From: Burkholderia stagnalis
GTDB taxonomy: Bacteria; Pseudomonadota; Gammaproteobacteria; Burkholderiales; Burkholderiaceae
Assembly (NCBI RefSeq): GCF_902830275.1
Contig: NZ_CADESW010000033.1
Span: forward strand, 1 to 47,936
Length of the DNA: 47,936 nucleotides
Reading direction: 5' to 3'
Shown here: piece after piece, positions 25,160 to 35,993 of the stretch
Layout of the letters: every line of letters begins with the position of its first letter
Position numbering within the stretch: the first letter of the stretch is position 1
The notes under the pieces: generated by a model
The model's database searches: none
The model's input: the letters and a program-made list of their open reading frames with translations, nothing else
Told to the model about the DNA's origin: nothing
Translations under genes and position numbers: made by a program

Positions 25160-27175
25160 TCACGGATGACGAATGTAGTCGACCAGCGCACGCGTGTAGT
25201 CGTCCGGCCGGCGGTCGAGCAGGCTGACGACGATCGCCACGGCAAACCCCGCCGGCACGCCGAACACGCCGGAGCTGATCGGTTCGATCCCGAACCACAT
25301 CGGCCCGGCAAAACCGGTCAGCTGCGCGAAGAACGGATACGTCGACACGATGTAGTACACGCACACCGCGAGCCCCGTCACCATGCCCGCGATCGCGCCG
25401 CGCGTCGTCGTGCGCTTCCAGAACACGCCCAGCACGAGCACCGGGAAGAAACTCGACGCCGCCAGCGAAAACGCCGCGCCCACCAGGAACAGGATCTTCC
25501 CCGTGTTCAGCGATGCCACATACGACGCGAACAGCGCGACCCCGAGCAGCAGCACCTTCGAGATCGTCACGCGCCGCTGGCTGGTCGCGTCGGGCGCGAC
25601 CATGTGGTAGTACACGTCGTGCGACAACGCGTTCGCGATCGTCAGCAGCAGCCCGTCCGCGGTCGACAGCGCGGCCGCGAGCGCGCCCGCGGCGATCAAC
25701 CCCGACACCACGTACGGCAGCCCGGCGATCTCGGGCGCGGCCAGCACGACCATGTCCGGCTGCATCTGGATCTCGGACCAGTGCACGATCCCGTCGCGCA
25801 CCTCGTCGACGACGCTGATCAGATCCGGCTCGAAGTGATGCCACTGCGTGACCCACGCCGGCAGCTCCGCGAACGGCCGCCCGACCAGGTTCGCGAGGAT
25901 CTCGTACTTGATCATCACCGCGAGCACCGGCACGCTCAGATAGAACAGCGCGATGAAGAACAGCGTCCACCCGACCGAGCGCCGAGCGGACGCGACCGAC
26001 GTCGTCGTGTTGTAGCGCGTCAGGATATGCGGCAAGCTCGCGGTGCCGAGCGACAGGCACAGCAGCAGCGCGAGGAAATTCCGCTCGCGCGGCTTGCGCT
26101 CGTCCTCGCTCGCGGCGGGAAACGGTTCGTGCATCGGCACCGGCGGCTCCGCGCGCGCGAGCAGCTCGTCGCGGGCCTGCGTCCACACCACCCGCGCCGC
26201 TGCGGGATCGCGCGGGAAGTCGGCGAGCTCCCGCTCGCGCTGGTTGATCTCGCGCAGCGGCCCGTTGTGGCGCCGCAGCTCGGCGAGCTGCTCGACGAGC
26301 TGCCGGCGCGCGTCCGCATAGGAAGCCGGCAACCGGTCGAGCTGCGTCTGGATGTATCCGGCCCGCCGGCGATACGCGTCGCGCACCTGCTGTTCGTCGC
26401 GCGCATCGCGCACCTGCGCTTCGAGCGCGGCCACGCGTTCCATCAGCTGTCCGTAATTGAACTGCGGCACCGGCCCGAGCCCGTTCTTCACCGCGATCAG
26501 CGACACGGGAATCAGGATCGCGCTGATCAGGATGATGTACTGCGCGACCTGCGTCCACGTGACCGCGCGCATCCCGCCGAGGAACGAGCACACGAGAATG
26601 CCCGCGAGCCCGCAGAAGATGCCGATCGCGAAATCGACGCCGATGAAGCGCGTCGCGATCAGCCCGATCCCCTGGATCTGCGCGACCAGGTAGACGAACG
26701 AGCACAGGATCGCCGCGCCGGCCGCGAGCGCGCGCACCGCGGTGCTCGAGAAGCGCGTGCCGAGGAAATCGGGAATCGTGTAGCGGGCGAGCTTGCGCAC
26801 GTACGGCGCCAGCAGGAACGCGACGAGGCAGAAGCCGCCGGTCCAGCCCATCAGGTAGGCGAGCGCGTCGTAGCCGGTCGCGTACAGCGACCCGGCGAGG
26901 CCGATGAACGACGCGGCCGACAGCCAGTCGGCGGCGGTCGCCATCCCGTTGAACGCGGACGGCACGCGCCGCCCGGCGACGTAATACTCGACGAGGTCGG
27001 ACGTGCGCGACAGCAGCCCGATCACCGCATAGACGGCGATCGGCACGAACAGGAACACGTAGCCGATCCACACGCCGGAACCGGCCGCGCGCTCGATCCG
27101 CCACAGCAGCAGCACGAAGCCGAGGAAGCCGAGTGTATACAGCGCATACGCGCGGATCAGGCGACGCGTCAGCAT
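25160..27175 (-). CDS. Sodium:solute symporter, VC_2705 / ActP-like
   Basis: This 671-residue member of the SSS family has about 13 membrane helices. It contains the family blocks GMATAADWLSAASFIGLAGS (near 80), IPDFLGTRF (near 140) and LSTADGLLLTIANALSHD (near 515). A soluble, coiled-coil-like insertion of about 120 residues (about 240-360), rich in Glu, Arg, Gln and Ala, separates two helices. The preceding DUF4212 gene ends 3 bases before its ATG, and acs lies upstream on the same strand. This pairing indicates an acetate or short-chain carboxylate importer. The transporter class is firm; the substrate is inferred from the acs context. Confidence 0.88.
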   Translation of the reverse strand: MLTRRLIRAYALYTLGFLGFVLLLWRIERAAGSGVWIGYVFLFVPIAVYAVIGLLSRTSDLVEYYVAGRRVPSAFNGMATAADWLSAASFIGLAGSLYATGYDALAYLMGWTGGFCLVAFLLAPYVRKLARYTIPDFLGTRFSSTAVRALAAGAAILCSFVYLVAQIQGIGLIATRFIGVDFAIGIFCGLAGILVCSFLGGMRAVTWTQVAQYIILISAILIPVSLIAVKNGLGPVPQFNYGQLMERVAALEAQVRDARDEQQVRDAYRRRAGYIQTQLDRLPASYADARRQLVEQLAELRRHNGPLREINQRERELADFPRDPAAARVVWTQARDELLARAEPPVPMHEPFPAASEDERKPRERNFLALLLCLSLGTASLPHILTRYNTTTSVASARRSVGWTLFFIALFYLSVPVLAVMIKYEILANLVGRPFAELPAWVTQWHHFEPDLISVVDEVRDGIVHWSEIQMQPDMVVLAAPEIAGLPYVVSGLIAAGALAAALSTADGLLLTIANALSHDVYYHMVAPDATSQRRVTISKVLLLGVALFASYVASLNTGKILFLVGAAFSLAASSFFPVLVLGVFWKRTTTRGAIAGMVTGLAVCVYYIVSTYPFFAQLTGFAGPMWFGIEPISSGVFGVPAGFAVAIVVSLLDRRPDDYTRALVDYIRHP

Positions 27176-27178
27176 GCG

Positions 27179-27538
27179 TCAGCGCCCGGTGCGTGCGGCG
27201 GCGGCTTGCGCCGCGTAGTCGTCGTATGCGCGGCGCAGGATGCGGTCCGCGCGCTGCATCAGCCCGATGTAGACGACGATCAGCACGAGGTAGACGAGGA
27301 TCGCGCCTTGCGCGCCGACATAGAACGGCAGGCTGAATCCGGCAAAGCGCACGCCCGCGAGCGCGGGCGCGAAGAACGGCACGACGAACGACACCGAGAA
27401 GCCGGTCGCCATCAGCACGGCGATCAGCACGACGTTGAAGCGCCAGTAGCGCGCATGCGCGCGCGCGAGCGACGCGGGCACGGGCGGCGGCGCAGCAGGT
27501 GCGGGACGGGACGGAGCGGTCATGCGCAGGTGTGGCAT
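27179..27538 (-). CDS. DUF4212 small subunit of the symporter
   Basis: This 119-residue protein has two membrane helices (about residues 35-57 and 75-97), the layout of DUF4212 proteins that always precede VC_2705-type symporters. A proline-rich N-terminal tail of about 20 residues comes first, then the conserved ARYWRFN motif. I chose the ATG at 27538 because AGGGG stands 6 bases before it; an in-frame ATG at 27523 has no such site. It probably stabilises or modulates the large subunit and is translationally linked to it. Confidence 0.88.
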   Translation of the reverse strand: MPHLRMTAPSRPAPAAPPPVPASLARAHARYWRFNVVLIAVLMATGFSVSFVVPFFAPALAGVRFAGFSLPFYVGAQGAILVYLVLIVVYIGLMQRADRILRRAYDDYAAQAAAARTGR

Positions 27539-27599
27539 CGAAGCCCCTGCGCGGGCAATCGGGATTGCCGCGCAGGGGTGCATGCCGCGACGCGCGAAC

Positions 27600-29582
<1,983 letters not shown>

Positions 29583-29825
29583 CGACTACCCCTTGGTGAA
29601 CATGAATCCTCTGATTGCCGGCGCGTGTCGTGCACGCCGCGTCTTGGCCGGCGCATGCGCGCCGCTGTCTCCTACCACCCGCACGCCCCCACCGGGGGCG
29701 CATGCGATGTTGCACCGCACCACGCCGCACGACGGCGGCGGCGTGATCCGACAGCTTCCACCATAAGCGCCTGAACTTACCCGTCACTTACGCGGCGCCG
29801 CCGGCGGCACACCGGGCGGCTCGCT
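29583..29825. other. Intergenic region between acs and the EamA gene
   Basis: The whole divergent gap is about 300 bases (29583-29884). It should hold the acs promoter on the minus strand, which I cannot place with confidence. Apart from the plus-strand promoter listed next I see no ORF, repeat or terminator. Confidence 0.5.
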
Positions 29826-29854
29826 TTGCGCTGTTTCGACCGCGACCCTACAAT
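29826..29854 (+). promoter_or_regulatory. Candidate sigma-70 promoter for the EamA transporter
   Basis: TTGCGC (29826-29831) and TACAAT (29849-29854) are separated by 17 bases, about 30 bases before the TTG start at 29885. Confidence 0.5.
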
Positions 29855-29884
29855 CCTAACTGACTTCGCCTTCCGGATTCCAGC

Positions 29885-30784
29885 TTGAATCGCTACGCAC
29901 TTTTCCTCATCGCGTCGATGCTGCTCGTCGGCAGCAACGTCGGCATCGGCAAATCGATCGTCGCGTTCGTCCCCGTCGCCATTCTCGCCACGCTGCGCTT
30001 CGTGATCGCGATCGCCGTGCTGTGGCCGCTGTTCCGTCCGGTCAAGATGCGCGCGGTCAGGCGCGCCGAATGGCTGAACCTGTTCCTGCAGGCGTTCTTC
30101 GGCACCTTCATGTTTACGCTGCTGATGCTGAACGGCGTGCAGCGCACGAGCGCGGTCGCGGCCGGCGTCATCACGAGCACGATCCCCGCCGTCGTCGCGC
30201 TGTTCGCGTGGCTGTTCCTGCGCGAAAAACCGAACGGCCGTGCGCTCGTGTCGATCGCGCTCGCGATCGTCGGCGTCGTGACGATCAACGTCGCGAACGG
30301 CAGCGCGATGGCCGCGGACGCATCGGCCGGTTCGCTGACGGGCAACCTGCTGATACTCGGCGCGGTGTGCTGCGAATCGATCTACGTGATCCTGTCGCGC
30401 CGCCTCACGCAGACGCTCGCGCCGATCGACATCTGCGCGTACACGCACCTGTTCGGCCTGCTGCTGATGCTGCCGCTCGGCGCCGGCGCGATGTGGCATT
30501 TCGATTACGCGAGCGTGCCGTCGAACATCTGGGCGCTCGTCGTCTGGTATGGCCTGTCGGCCAGCATCTTCTCGTTCTGGATGTGGATGAAGGGCATCCG
30601 GCACGTGCCGGGCAGCCTCGCCGGCGTGTTCAGCGCGGTACTGCCGGTCGCCGCGGCCGTCTACGGGATCGCGTTCCTCGGCGAGCGCCCGACGCTCGCG
30701 CACGGCGTCGCGCTCGCATGCGTCGTCACCGGCATCGTGCTTGCGAGCCTGCGCGTGAAGCACTCGCCGCCCGTCGCGCCCTGA
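29885..30784 (+). CDS. EamA/DMT-family transporter
   Basis: The product is 299 residues with ten hydrophobic helices arranged as two EamA repeats. The second repeat begins near residue 155, and the first ends at WLFLREKPNGRALVSI, a typical DMT repeat boundary. The start is TTG, as there is no ATG near the N-terminal helix. Such proteins export or exchange small metabolites; the substrate cannot be told from the sequence. It stands alone between a sigma-70-like promoter and the YqhA-like gene. Confidence 0.85.
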   Translation: MNRYALFLIASMLLVGSNVGIGKSIVAFVPVAILATLRFVIAIAVLWPLFRPVKMRAVRRAEWLNLFLQAFFGTFMFTLLMLNGVQRTSAVAAGVITSTIPAVVALFAWLFLREKPNGRALVSIALAIVGVVTINVANGSAMAADASAGSLTGNLLILGAVCCESIYVILSRRLTQTLAPIDICAYTHLFGLLLMLPLGAGAMWHFDYASVPSNIWALVVWYGLSASIFSFWMWMKGIRHVPGSLAGVFSAVLPVAAAVYGIAFLGERPTLAHGVALACVVTGIVLASLRVKHSPPVAP

Positions 30785-30901
30785 TCCGTCCCCGGCGCCC
30801 CGTCCGGCCGCGGGGCGCATCGCTGCAGCCATGCGGGCCGACGCGCTACAATAGCGCGCTTTTCCAAGATTACTGCCCCCGATACCCGCGCCCGTTCCAC
30901 C

Positions 30902-31522
30902 ATGTCAGCCTCGCCGACCGACCCGCATTCGTCTGGCCGTCGCGCCGCCCGCCCGTTGCGCCCGCTGCCCGCCCTGATCTTCATGAGCCGCTGGCTCCAG
31001 GTGCCGCTGTATCTCGGCCTGATCGTCGCGCAAGGCGTCTACGCGTTCCTGTTCCTGCACGAGGTCTGGCACCTGCTGTCGCACGCGGCCAGCCTCGACG
31101 AGATCGGCGTGATGCTCGCGGTGCTCGGCCTGATCGACGTGGTGATGATCTCGAACCTGCTGATCATGGTGATCATCGGCGGCTACGAGACATTCGTGTC
31201 GCGGCTCGGCATCGAGGGCCACCCGGACGAGCCCGAATGGCTCGACCACGTCAACGCGGGCGTGCTGAAGGTCAAGCTGTCGATGGCGCTGATCAGCATT
31301 TCGTCGATCCACCTGCTGAAGACCTTCATCAACCCCGACCAGCACAGCACGCACGCGATCATGTGGCAGGTGCTGATCCACGTGTCGTTCCTCGTGTCGG
31401 CGCTCGTGATGGCGTGGGTCGACCGCCTGACGACCCACACGCACCCGGCCCATTTCCACGAGACGCATGCGCCCGCGCCGGCCGCGTCCCGCAAATCGGT
31501 CGAACCCGCCGTCAACGCATAA
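30902..31522 (+). CDS. YqhA-like UPF0114 (TIGR00645) membrane protein
   Basis: This 206-residue protein has three to four membrane helices and the family blocks SRWLQVPLYLGL, NLLIMVIIGGYETFVS and STHAIMWQV. UPF0114/YqhA proteins are inner-membrane proteins of unknown function. The N-terminal 27 residues are polar and the C-terminal 25 are His/Pro/Ala-rich, beyond the family core. A TACAAT -10-like box lies at 30847-30852. Fumarase follows 34 bases downstream, perhaps on the same transcript. Confidence 0.88.
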   Translation: MSASPTDPHSSGRRAARPLRPLPALIFMSRWLQVPLYLGLIVAQGVYAFLFLHEVWHLLSHAASLDEIGVMLAVLGLIDVVMISNLLIMVIIGGYETFVSRLGIEGHPDEPEWLDHVNAGVLKVKLSMALISISSIHLLKTFINPDQHSTHAIMWQVLIHVSFLVSALVMAWVDRLTTHTHPAHFHETHAPAPAASRKSVEPAVNA

Positions 31523-31556
31523 CCGTATTCCCCACAGTCCCCACAGAGTCTCAGCC

Positions 31557-33080
31557 ATGACCGTCATCAAACAGGAAGACCTGATCCAGAGCATCGCGGA
31601 TTCGCTGCAGTACATCAGCTACTACCACCCGCTCGACTACATCCAGGCCCTCGGCCGCGCGTACGAGCTGGAAGAGAGCCCGGCCGCGAAGGACGCGATC
31701 GCACAGATCCTCACGAACAGCCGCATGTGCGCGGAAGGTAAGCGCCCGATCTGCCAGGACACGGGGATCGTCACGGTGTTCGTGAAGGTCGGCATGGACG
31801 TGCGCTGGGACGGCGCGACGATGGGCCTCACCGACATGATCAACGAAGGCGTGCGCCGCGGCTACACGCATCCGGACAACGTGCTGCGCGCGTCGATCGT
31901 GAACCCGCCCGAAGGCGGCCGCAAGAACACGAAGGACAACACGCCGGCGGTGATCCACTACGAGATCGTGCCGGGCGACAAGGTCGACGTGCAGGTCGCG
32001 GCGAAGGGCGGCGGCTCGGAGAACAAGTCGAAGTTCGTGATGCTGAACCCGTCGGATTCGATCGTCGACTGGGTGCTGAAGACCGTGCCGACGATGGGTG
32101 CGGGCTGGTGCCCGCCGGGCATGCTCGGCATCGGCATCGGCGGCACCGCCGAGAAGGCGATGGTGATGGCGAAGGAATCGCTGATGGAGCCGATCGACAT
32201 CCAGGAGATCATCGCGCGCGGCCCGAAGGACTGGGTCGAGGAACTGCGCGTCGAGCTGCACGAGAAGGTCAACGCGCTGGGCATCGGCGCACAGGGCCTC
32301 GGCGGCCTCGCGACCGTGCTCGACGTGAAGATCATGGCCGCGCCGACGCATGCGGCATCGAAGCCGGTCGCGATGATCCCGAACTGCGCGGCCACCCGCC
32401 ACGCGCACTTCGTGCTCGACGGCTCGGGCCCGGCGAAGCTCGAGGCGCCGTCGCTCGACGCATGGCCGAAGGTCAACTGGGAGCCGAACACGGAAACCAG
32501 CAAGCGCGTCGACCTGAACACGCTGACGCCGGAAGAAGTCGCAAGCTGGACGCCGGGCCAGACGCTGCTGCTGTCGGGCAAGATGCTCACGGGCCGCGAC
32601 GCCGCGCACAAGCGCATCGCCGACATGCTCGCGAAGGGCGAGAAGCTGCCGGTCGACTTCACGAACCGCGTGATCTACTACGTCGGCCCGGTCGACCCGG
32701 TGCGTGACGAAGTCGTCGGCCCGGCCGGCCCGACGACGGCCACCCGCATGGACAAGTTCACCGAGACGATGCTCGCGCAGACGGGCCTCATCTCGATGGT
32801 CGGCAAGGCCGAGCGCGGCCCGGTCGCGATCGAGGCGATCAAGAAGCACAAGGCTGCGTACCTGATGGCGGTCGGCGGCGCGGCGTACCTCGTGTCGAAG
32901 GCGATCCGCGGCGCGAAGGTGCTGGCGTTCGAAGACCTCGGCATGGAAGCGATCTACGAGTTCGACGTGCAGGACATGCCGGTAACGGTTGCTGTCGATT
33001 CGTCGGGCACGTCGGTTCACCAGACCGGTCCGAAGGAGTGGCAGGCGAAGATCGGCAAGATCCCGGTCGCCGCAGCGTAA
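31557..33080 (+). CDS. Fumarate hydratase, class I (iron-sulfur)
   Basis: The product is 507 residues and is the fused two-domain class I fumarase. The N-terminal (alpha) domain, with GKRPICQDTG near residue 62 and GSENKS near 155, provides the cysteines for the [4Fe-4S] cluster. The C-terminal (beta) domain from about residue 320 carries LLSGKMLTGRDAAHK and VGPAGPTTATRMDK. It converts fumarate and malate in the TCA cycle and is oxygen- and iron-sensitive. The start at 31557 matches the family N-terminus (TVIKQEDLIQSI); the frame is open upstream inside the previous gene. A strong terminator follows. Confidence 0.95.
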   Translation: MTVIKQEDLIQSIADSLQYISYYHPLDYIQALGRAYELEESPAAKDAIAQILTNSRMCAEGKRPICQDTGIVTVFVKVGMDVRWDGATMGLTDMINEGVRRGYTHPDNVLRASIVNPPEGGRKNTKDNTPAVIHYEIVPGDKVDVQVAAKGGGSENKSKFVMLNPSDSIVDWVLKTVPTMGAGWCPPGMLGIGIGGTAEKAMVMAKESLMEPIDIQEIIARGPKDWVEELRVELHEKVNALGIGAQGLGGLATVLDVKIMAAPTHAASKPVAMIPNCAATRHAHFVLDGSGPAKLEAPSLDAWPKVNWEPNTETSKRVDLNTLTPEEVASWTPGQTLLLSGKMLTGRDAAHKRIADMLAKGEKLPVDFTNRVIYYVGPVDPVRDEVVGPAGPTTATRMDKFTETMLAQTGLISMVGKAERGPVAIEAIKKHKAAYLMAVGGAAYLVSKAIRGAKVLAFEDLGMEAIYEFDVQDMPVTVAVDSSGTSVHQTGPKEWQAKIGKIPVAAA

Positions 33081-33093
33081 GCGCGAGTGCTCG

Positions 33094-33120
33094 AAAGGCC
33101 GGACACTGTCCGGCCTTTTT
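33094..33120 (+). terminator. Terminator after fumarase
   Basis: AAAGGCCGGACA pairs with TGTCCGGCCTTT with almost no loop beyond the central bases, followed by a T-run. The A-run on the other side means it could also work in the opposite direction. Confidence 0.85.
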
Positions 33121-33239
33121 GCTTCTCATTCTCATCCCGCTGCGTTGGCCGTTCGGACGAGCGCGGGAAACTTGGCATTTCGCTTTCGAGCGATTATCGT
33201 TCGGGATCTGAAGCCCCACCATCAAGAAGGAAACAAGCC

Positions 33240-33716
33240 ATGCAAGGCGACAAGAAAGTCATCGAATACCTGAACGCCCAGTTGAAGAACGAGCTGACGG
33301 CGATCAACCAGTACTTCCTGCATGCGCGCATGTACAAGCACTGGGGCCTCGAGAAGCTCGGCAAGCACGAATACGACGAGTCGATCGGCGAGATGAAGCA
33401 TGCGGACTGGCTCATCGAGCGCGTGTTCATGCTCGACGGGCTGCCGAACCTGCAGGATCTGCACAAGCTGCTCGTTGGCGAGGAGACCGAAGAGATCCTG
33501 AAGTGCGACCTGAAGCTCGAGCAGATCTCCCAGGCGACCTGCAAGGAAGCGATCGCGTATTGCGAGTCGGTTCGCGACTACGTGTCGCGCGAGATCTTCG
33601 AGAAGATCCTCGACGACACCGAAGAACACATCGACTGGCTGGAAACGCAGATCGACCTGATCGGCAAGGTCGGCATCCAGAACTACCACCAGACGATGAT
33701 GGGCTCGCCCGAGTAA
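33240..33716 (+). CDS. bfr: Bacterioferritin
   Basis: This 158-residue four-helix ferritin has the ferroxidase ligands Glu18, Glu51 and His54 (motif EMKHADWLIER) and the haem-binding Met52. It stores iron as a 24-mer in the cytosol. An AAGGA ribosome-binding site precedes the ATG at 33240; an upstream open frame in the untranslated region is ignored. Its partner ferredoxin gene bfd lies 1 kb downstream, beyond murI. Confidence 0.96.
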   Translation: MQGDKKVIEYLNAQLKNELTAINQYFLHARMYKHWGLEKLGKHEYDESIGEMKHADWLIERVFMLDGLPNLQDLHKLLVGEETEEILKCDLKLEQISQATCKEAIAYCESVRDYVSREIFEKILDDTEEHIDWLETQIDLIGKVGIQNYHQTMMGSPE

Positions 33717-33767
33717 GCCTGGGTCGATCCGCTCCCGCCCTTCCCCGCTATCGCACGCCGCCCGATC

Positions 33768-34628
33768 ATGTCGACGCCTTCCGTTATCTCCACGACGGCC
33801 GTTGCGGCCGCACCCATCGGCATCTTCGATTCCGGGCTGGGCGGACTGTCGGTGCTGCGCGCCGTGCGCGCGCAGTTGCCCGACGAATCATTCGTCTACG
33901 TCGCCGATTCGCACCATGCGCCGTATGGCCCGCGCGACGAGGCGTTCATTACCGAGCGCACGCTGGCAATCGGCGAATGGCTCGCGCGCGAGGGCGCGAA
34001 AGCGCTCGTCGTCGCATGCAACACCGCCACGGCGCGCGCGATCGCGGCCATCCGCGAACGCCTGCCGATGCCGCTCGTCGGCGTCGAGCCGGGCATCAAG
34101 CCGGCCGTTGCCGTGTCCGCGAGCGGCATCGCGGGCGTCCTCGCCACGCAATCGACGCTGAACAGCCCGCGCTTCCAGGCGCTGCTCGATCGCTATGGCG
34201 CCGGCCGCCGCTTCATTTGCCAACCGGGCCACGGGCTCGTCGAGGCGATCGAACGCGGCGACACAAATTCGCCCGCGCTGCGCGCGCTGCTCGACAGCTA
34301 CCTGCAGCCGATGCTCGATGACGGCGCCGATACGCTGGTGCTCGGCTGCACGCACTACCCGTTCTTCATCGAAACGATTCGTGACCTTGTTGGCGACCGC
34401 CTGACGATCGTCGACACGAGCGACGCCATCGCCCGCCAGCTCGCCCGGGTGCTCGACGAACGCGGCCTGCGCGCGCCGGCCGGCACGCGTGCCGCGCCGC
34501 CGCGCTTCTGCTCGACGAGCGACGGCCACCAGCTGCGCGCGCTCGCGTCGACCCTGCTCGGTCTCGATGTGCCGGTCGAATCCGTCACCATTTCCTCGCC
34601 GAACGCGCACGCGTGCGCGGCCGCCTGA
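33768..34628 (+). CDS. murI: Glutamate racemase
   Basis: This 286-residue member of the Asp/Glu racemase family has the N-terminal motif GIFDSGLGGLSVL and the two catalytic cysteines Cys84 (VACNTATA) and Cys194 (LGCTHYPF). It supplies D-glutamate for peptidoglycan in the cytosol. It starts 51 bases after bfr with no visible terminator between, so read-through from bfr is likely. The next gene, bfd, has its own Fur-type promoter. Confidence 0.96.
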   Translation: MSTPSVISTTAVAAAPIGIFDSGLGGLSVLRAVRAQLPDESFVYVADSHHAPYGPRDEAFITERTLAIGEWLAREGAKALVVACNTATARAIAAIRERLPMPLVGVEPGIKPAVAVSASGIAGVLATQSTLNSPRFQALLDRYGAGRRFICQPGHGLVEAIERGDTNSPALRALLDSYLQPMLDDGADTLVLGCTHYPFFIETIRDLVGDRLTIVDTSDAIARQLARVLDERGLRAPAGTRAAPPRFCSTSDGHQLRALASTLLGLDVPVESVTISSPNAHACAAA

Positions 34629-34725
34629 CACCGGCCGCCAGCCGCCCAGCCGCGCAGTAACCCCTCTAAGGGTCTGGTTTTGTTACAAAAAAGCCGGAAT
34701 CAGGCTTGTCAACGTCCGCGAATTT

Positions 34726-34744
34726 AATGATAATAATTCGCATT
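34726..34744 (+). promoter_or_regulatory. Fur box upstream of bfd
   Basis: AATGATAATAATTCGCATT fits the Fur F-F-x-R hexamer arrangement (AATGAT, AATAAT, T, CGCATT). It ends 22 bases before the bfd ATG, where it would block transcription when iron is plentiful. Confidence 0.8.
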
Positions 34745-34766
34745 AACGTTAGCTATCGCACTCATC

Positions 34767-35003
34767 ATGATCGTCTGCGTGTGCAAGTCTGTTTCCGATC
34801 GCACGATTCGCGCGTCCCTCGCGGAAGGCGTGGATACGTTCGATGAACTCCAGTTCGAACTCGGCGTGGCCACCTGCTGCGGCAAGTGCGAGGAGTCCGT
34901 GCGCGACCTCATGGCGGAGCAAGGCGTCTGCGCGAGCCGGTGCGGCGTCGAGCACCACGCGCATCCGGTTCCCGTGTCGTTCTACGAGCGCAAGGCGGCC
35001 TGA
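34767..35003 (+). CDS. bfd: Bacterioferritin-associated ferredoxin
   Basis: This 78-residue [2Fe-2S] protein has ligands Cys4, Cys6, Cys38 and Cys41 (CVC and CCGKC), the spacing of Pseudomonas and E. coli Bfd. It binds Bfr and passes electrons to release stored iron. The C-terminal 25 residues, with extra Cys and His, go beyond the core domain. It sits just after a Fur box, consistent with induction on iron starvation, and is followed by a terminator. Confidence 0.93.
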   Translation: MIVCVCKSVSDRTIRASLAEGVDTFDELQFELGVATCCGKCEESVRDLMAEQGVCASRCGVEHHAHPVPVSFYERKAA

Positions 35004-35020
35004 CCGGCGTCGAGTGTGCG

Positions 35021-35042
35021 TGCGGCCCAGGCCGCATTTTTT
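35021..35042 (+). terminator. Terminator after bfd
   Basis: TGCGGC and GCCGCA flank a 4-base loop and are followed by six T, then a further T-rich stretch. It may only partly separate bfd from tonB. Confidence 0.75.
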
Positions 35043-35108
35043 GTTTTTCGCCCGTCAGCAAGCCCAGCATCAGCGCGAGCCAACGGCTTACCTGCCCAGG
35101 AGCCTGTC

Positions 35109-35171
35109 ATGGAATTGCTGATCGGATTCGTTACCACCGTGTGCATCTCGTTGTTGATCTTCCGCAAGTGA
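35109..35171 (+). CDS. Candidate 20-residue membrane microprotein
   Basis: A complete ORF (MELLIGFVTTVCISLLIFRK) has a near-perfect AGGAG six bases before its ATG. It consists of one hydrophobic helix of about 16 residues with a basic end (RK), which fits a single-pass inner-membrane peptide with its C-terminus in the cytosol. It lies between the bfd terminator and tonB (52-base gap), so it may be the first gene of the tonB-exbBD transcript. Being so short it could be a leader peptide or a chance ORF. The strong ribosome-binding site and the membrane profile argue for translation. Confidence 0.5.
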   Translation: MELLIGFVTTVCISLLIFRK

Positions 35172-35223
35172 TGGCACGTCACCCCGCTGCCCTCCGCGGG
35201 CAGCGCCGTTCTTTCTAGCTAAC

Positions 35224-35958
35224 ATGCAGGCTTCGCATTCCGCTCCAGCCGGCGCCTGGCCGGCTGCCCCCCGTATGAATCCCCGAGTCATCGCTGCCGC
35301 GGTCGGCGTGGTCGCCGTGCACGCGGTCCTGCTGACGGCGGCCTGGCTCCATCGCAACGCGCTGCCCGAGAAATCCGTCGAGGTCCAGTCGATCACCGCG
35401 CAGCTGATCACGCCCGCGCCGATCGCGCAGCAGGTCGCCGCCGAGTCGATCCCGCAGCCGGCCCCGCCGAAGCCCACGCCGCGCGTGAAGCCGAAGGTCG
35501 AGCCGAAGCCGGTGCAGAAGGTGTCGAAACCCACGCCGCAGCCGGTCGCGCCTTCGCCGGTGCCGTCGCCGACGCCCGCCCCCGCGGCCGAGCCGACGCC
35601 AACGGCAGCCGCCGCGCCGGCTGCAGCCGCGCCGTCGGCCGCGGCCGGGCCCGCGCGCGAGACGATGGAAGTCAGCGCGCCGAAGAATGTCCCGACGCTG
35701 CAATGCGCGTTCGTGAAACCCGACTATCCGTCGATGTCGCGCCGCCGCGGCGAATCGGGCACCGCCTACGTGCATTTCGTCGTCGGCGTGACGGGCAAGA
35801 TCGAAAGCATCGACCTGCAGAAGAGCAGCGGCTATCCGCGCCTCGACGAGGCTGCGCTTGCCGCGATGCGCGCCACGACGTGCCGTCCTTACATCGAGAA
35901 CGGGCAGGCGATCCGCGCCGCCCGTACCCAGCCCTACAACTTCGGGCTCACCGACTAA
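35224..35958 (+). CDS. tonB: TonB energy-transducing protein
   Basis: This 244-residue protein has a short cytoplasmic tail and a membrane anchor (about residues 20-40). A long periplasmic Pro/Ala/Lys-rich spacer follows (about 75-145), then a TonB C-terminal domain with PDYPSMSRRRGESGTAYVHF near residue 165. It carries proton-motive energy from ExbB-ExbD to outer-membrane siderophore and haem receptors. It heads the tonB-exbB-exbD set; exbB follows 35 bases downstream. An internal ATG at codon 18 is an alternative start closer to the membrane anchor. Confidence 0.95.
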   Translation: MQASHSAPAGAWPAAPRMNPRVIAAAVGVVAVHAVLLTAAWLHRNALPEKSVEVQSITAQLITPAPIAQQVAAESIPQPAPPKPTPRVKPKVEPKPVQKVSKPTPQPVAPSPVPSPTPAPAAEPTPTAAAAPAAAAPSAAAGPARETMEVSAPKNVPTLQCAFVKPDYPSMSRRRGESGTAYVHFVVGVTGKIESIDLQKSSGYPRLDEAALAAMRATTCRPYIENGQAIRAARTQPYNFGLTD

Positions 35959-35993
35959 CACTGCCTCATCCGGAATATCCAAAAGGAAGAAAA

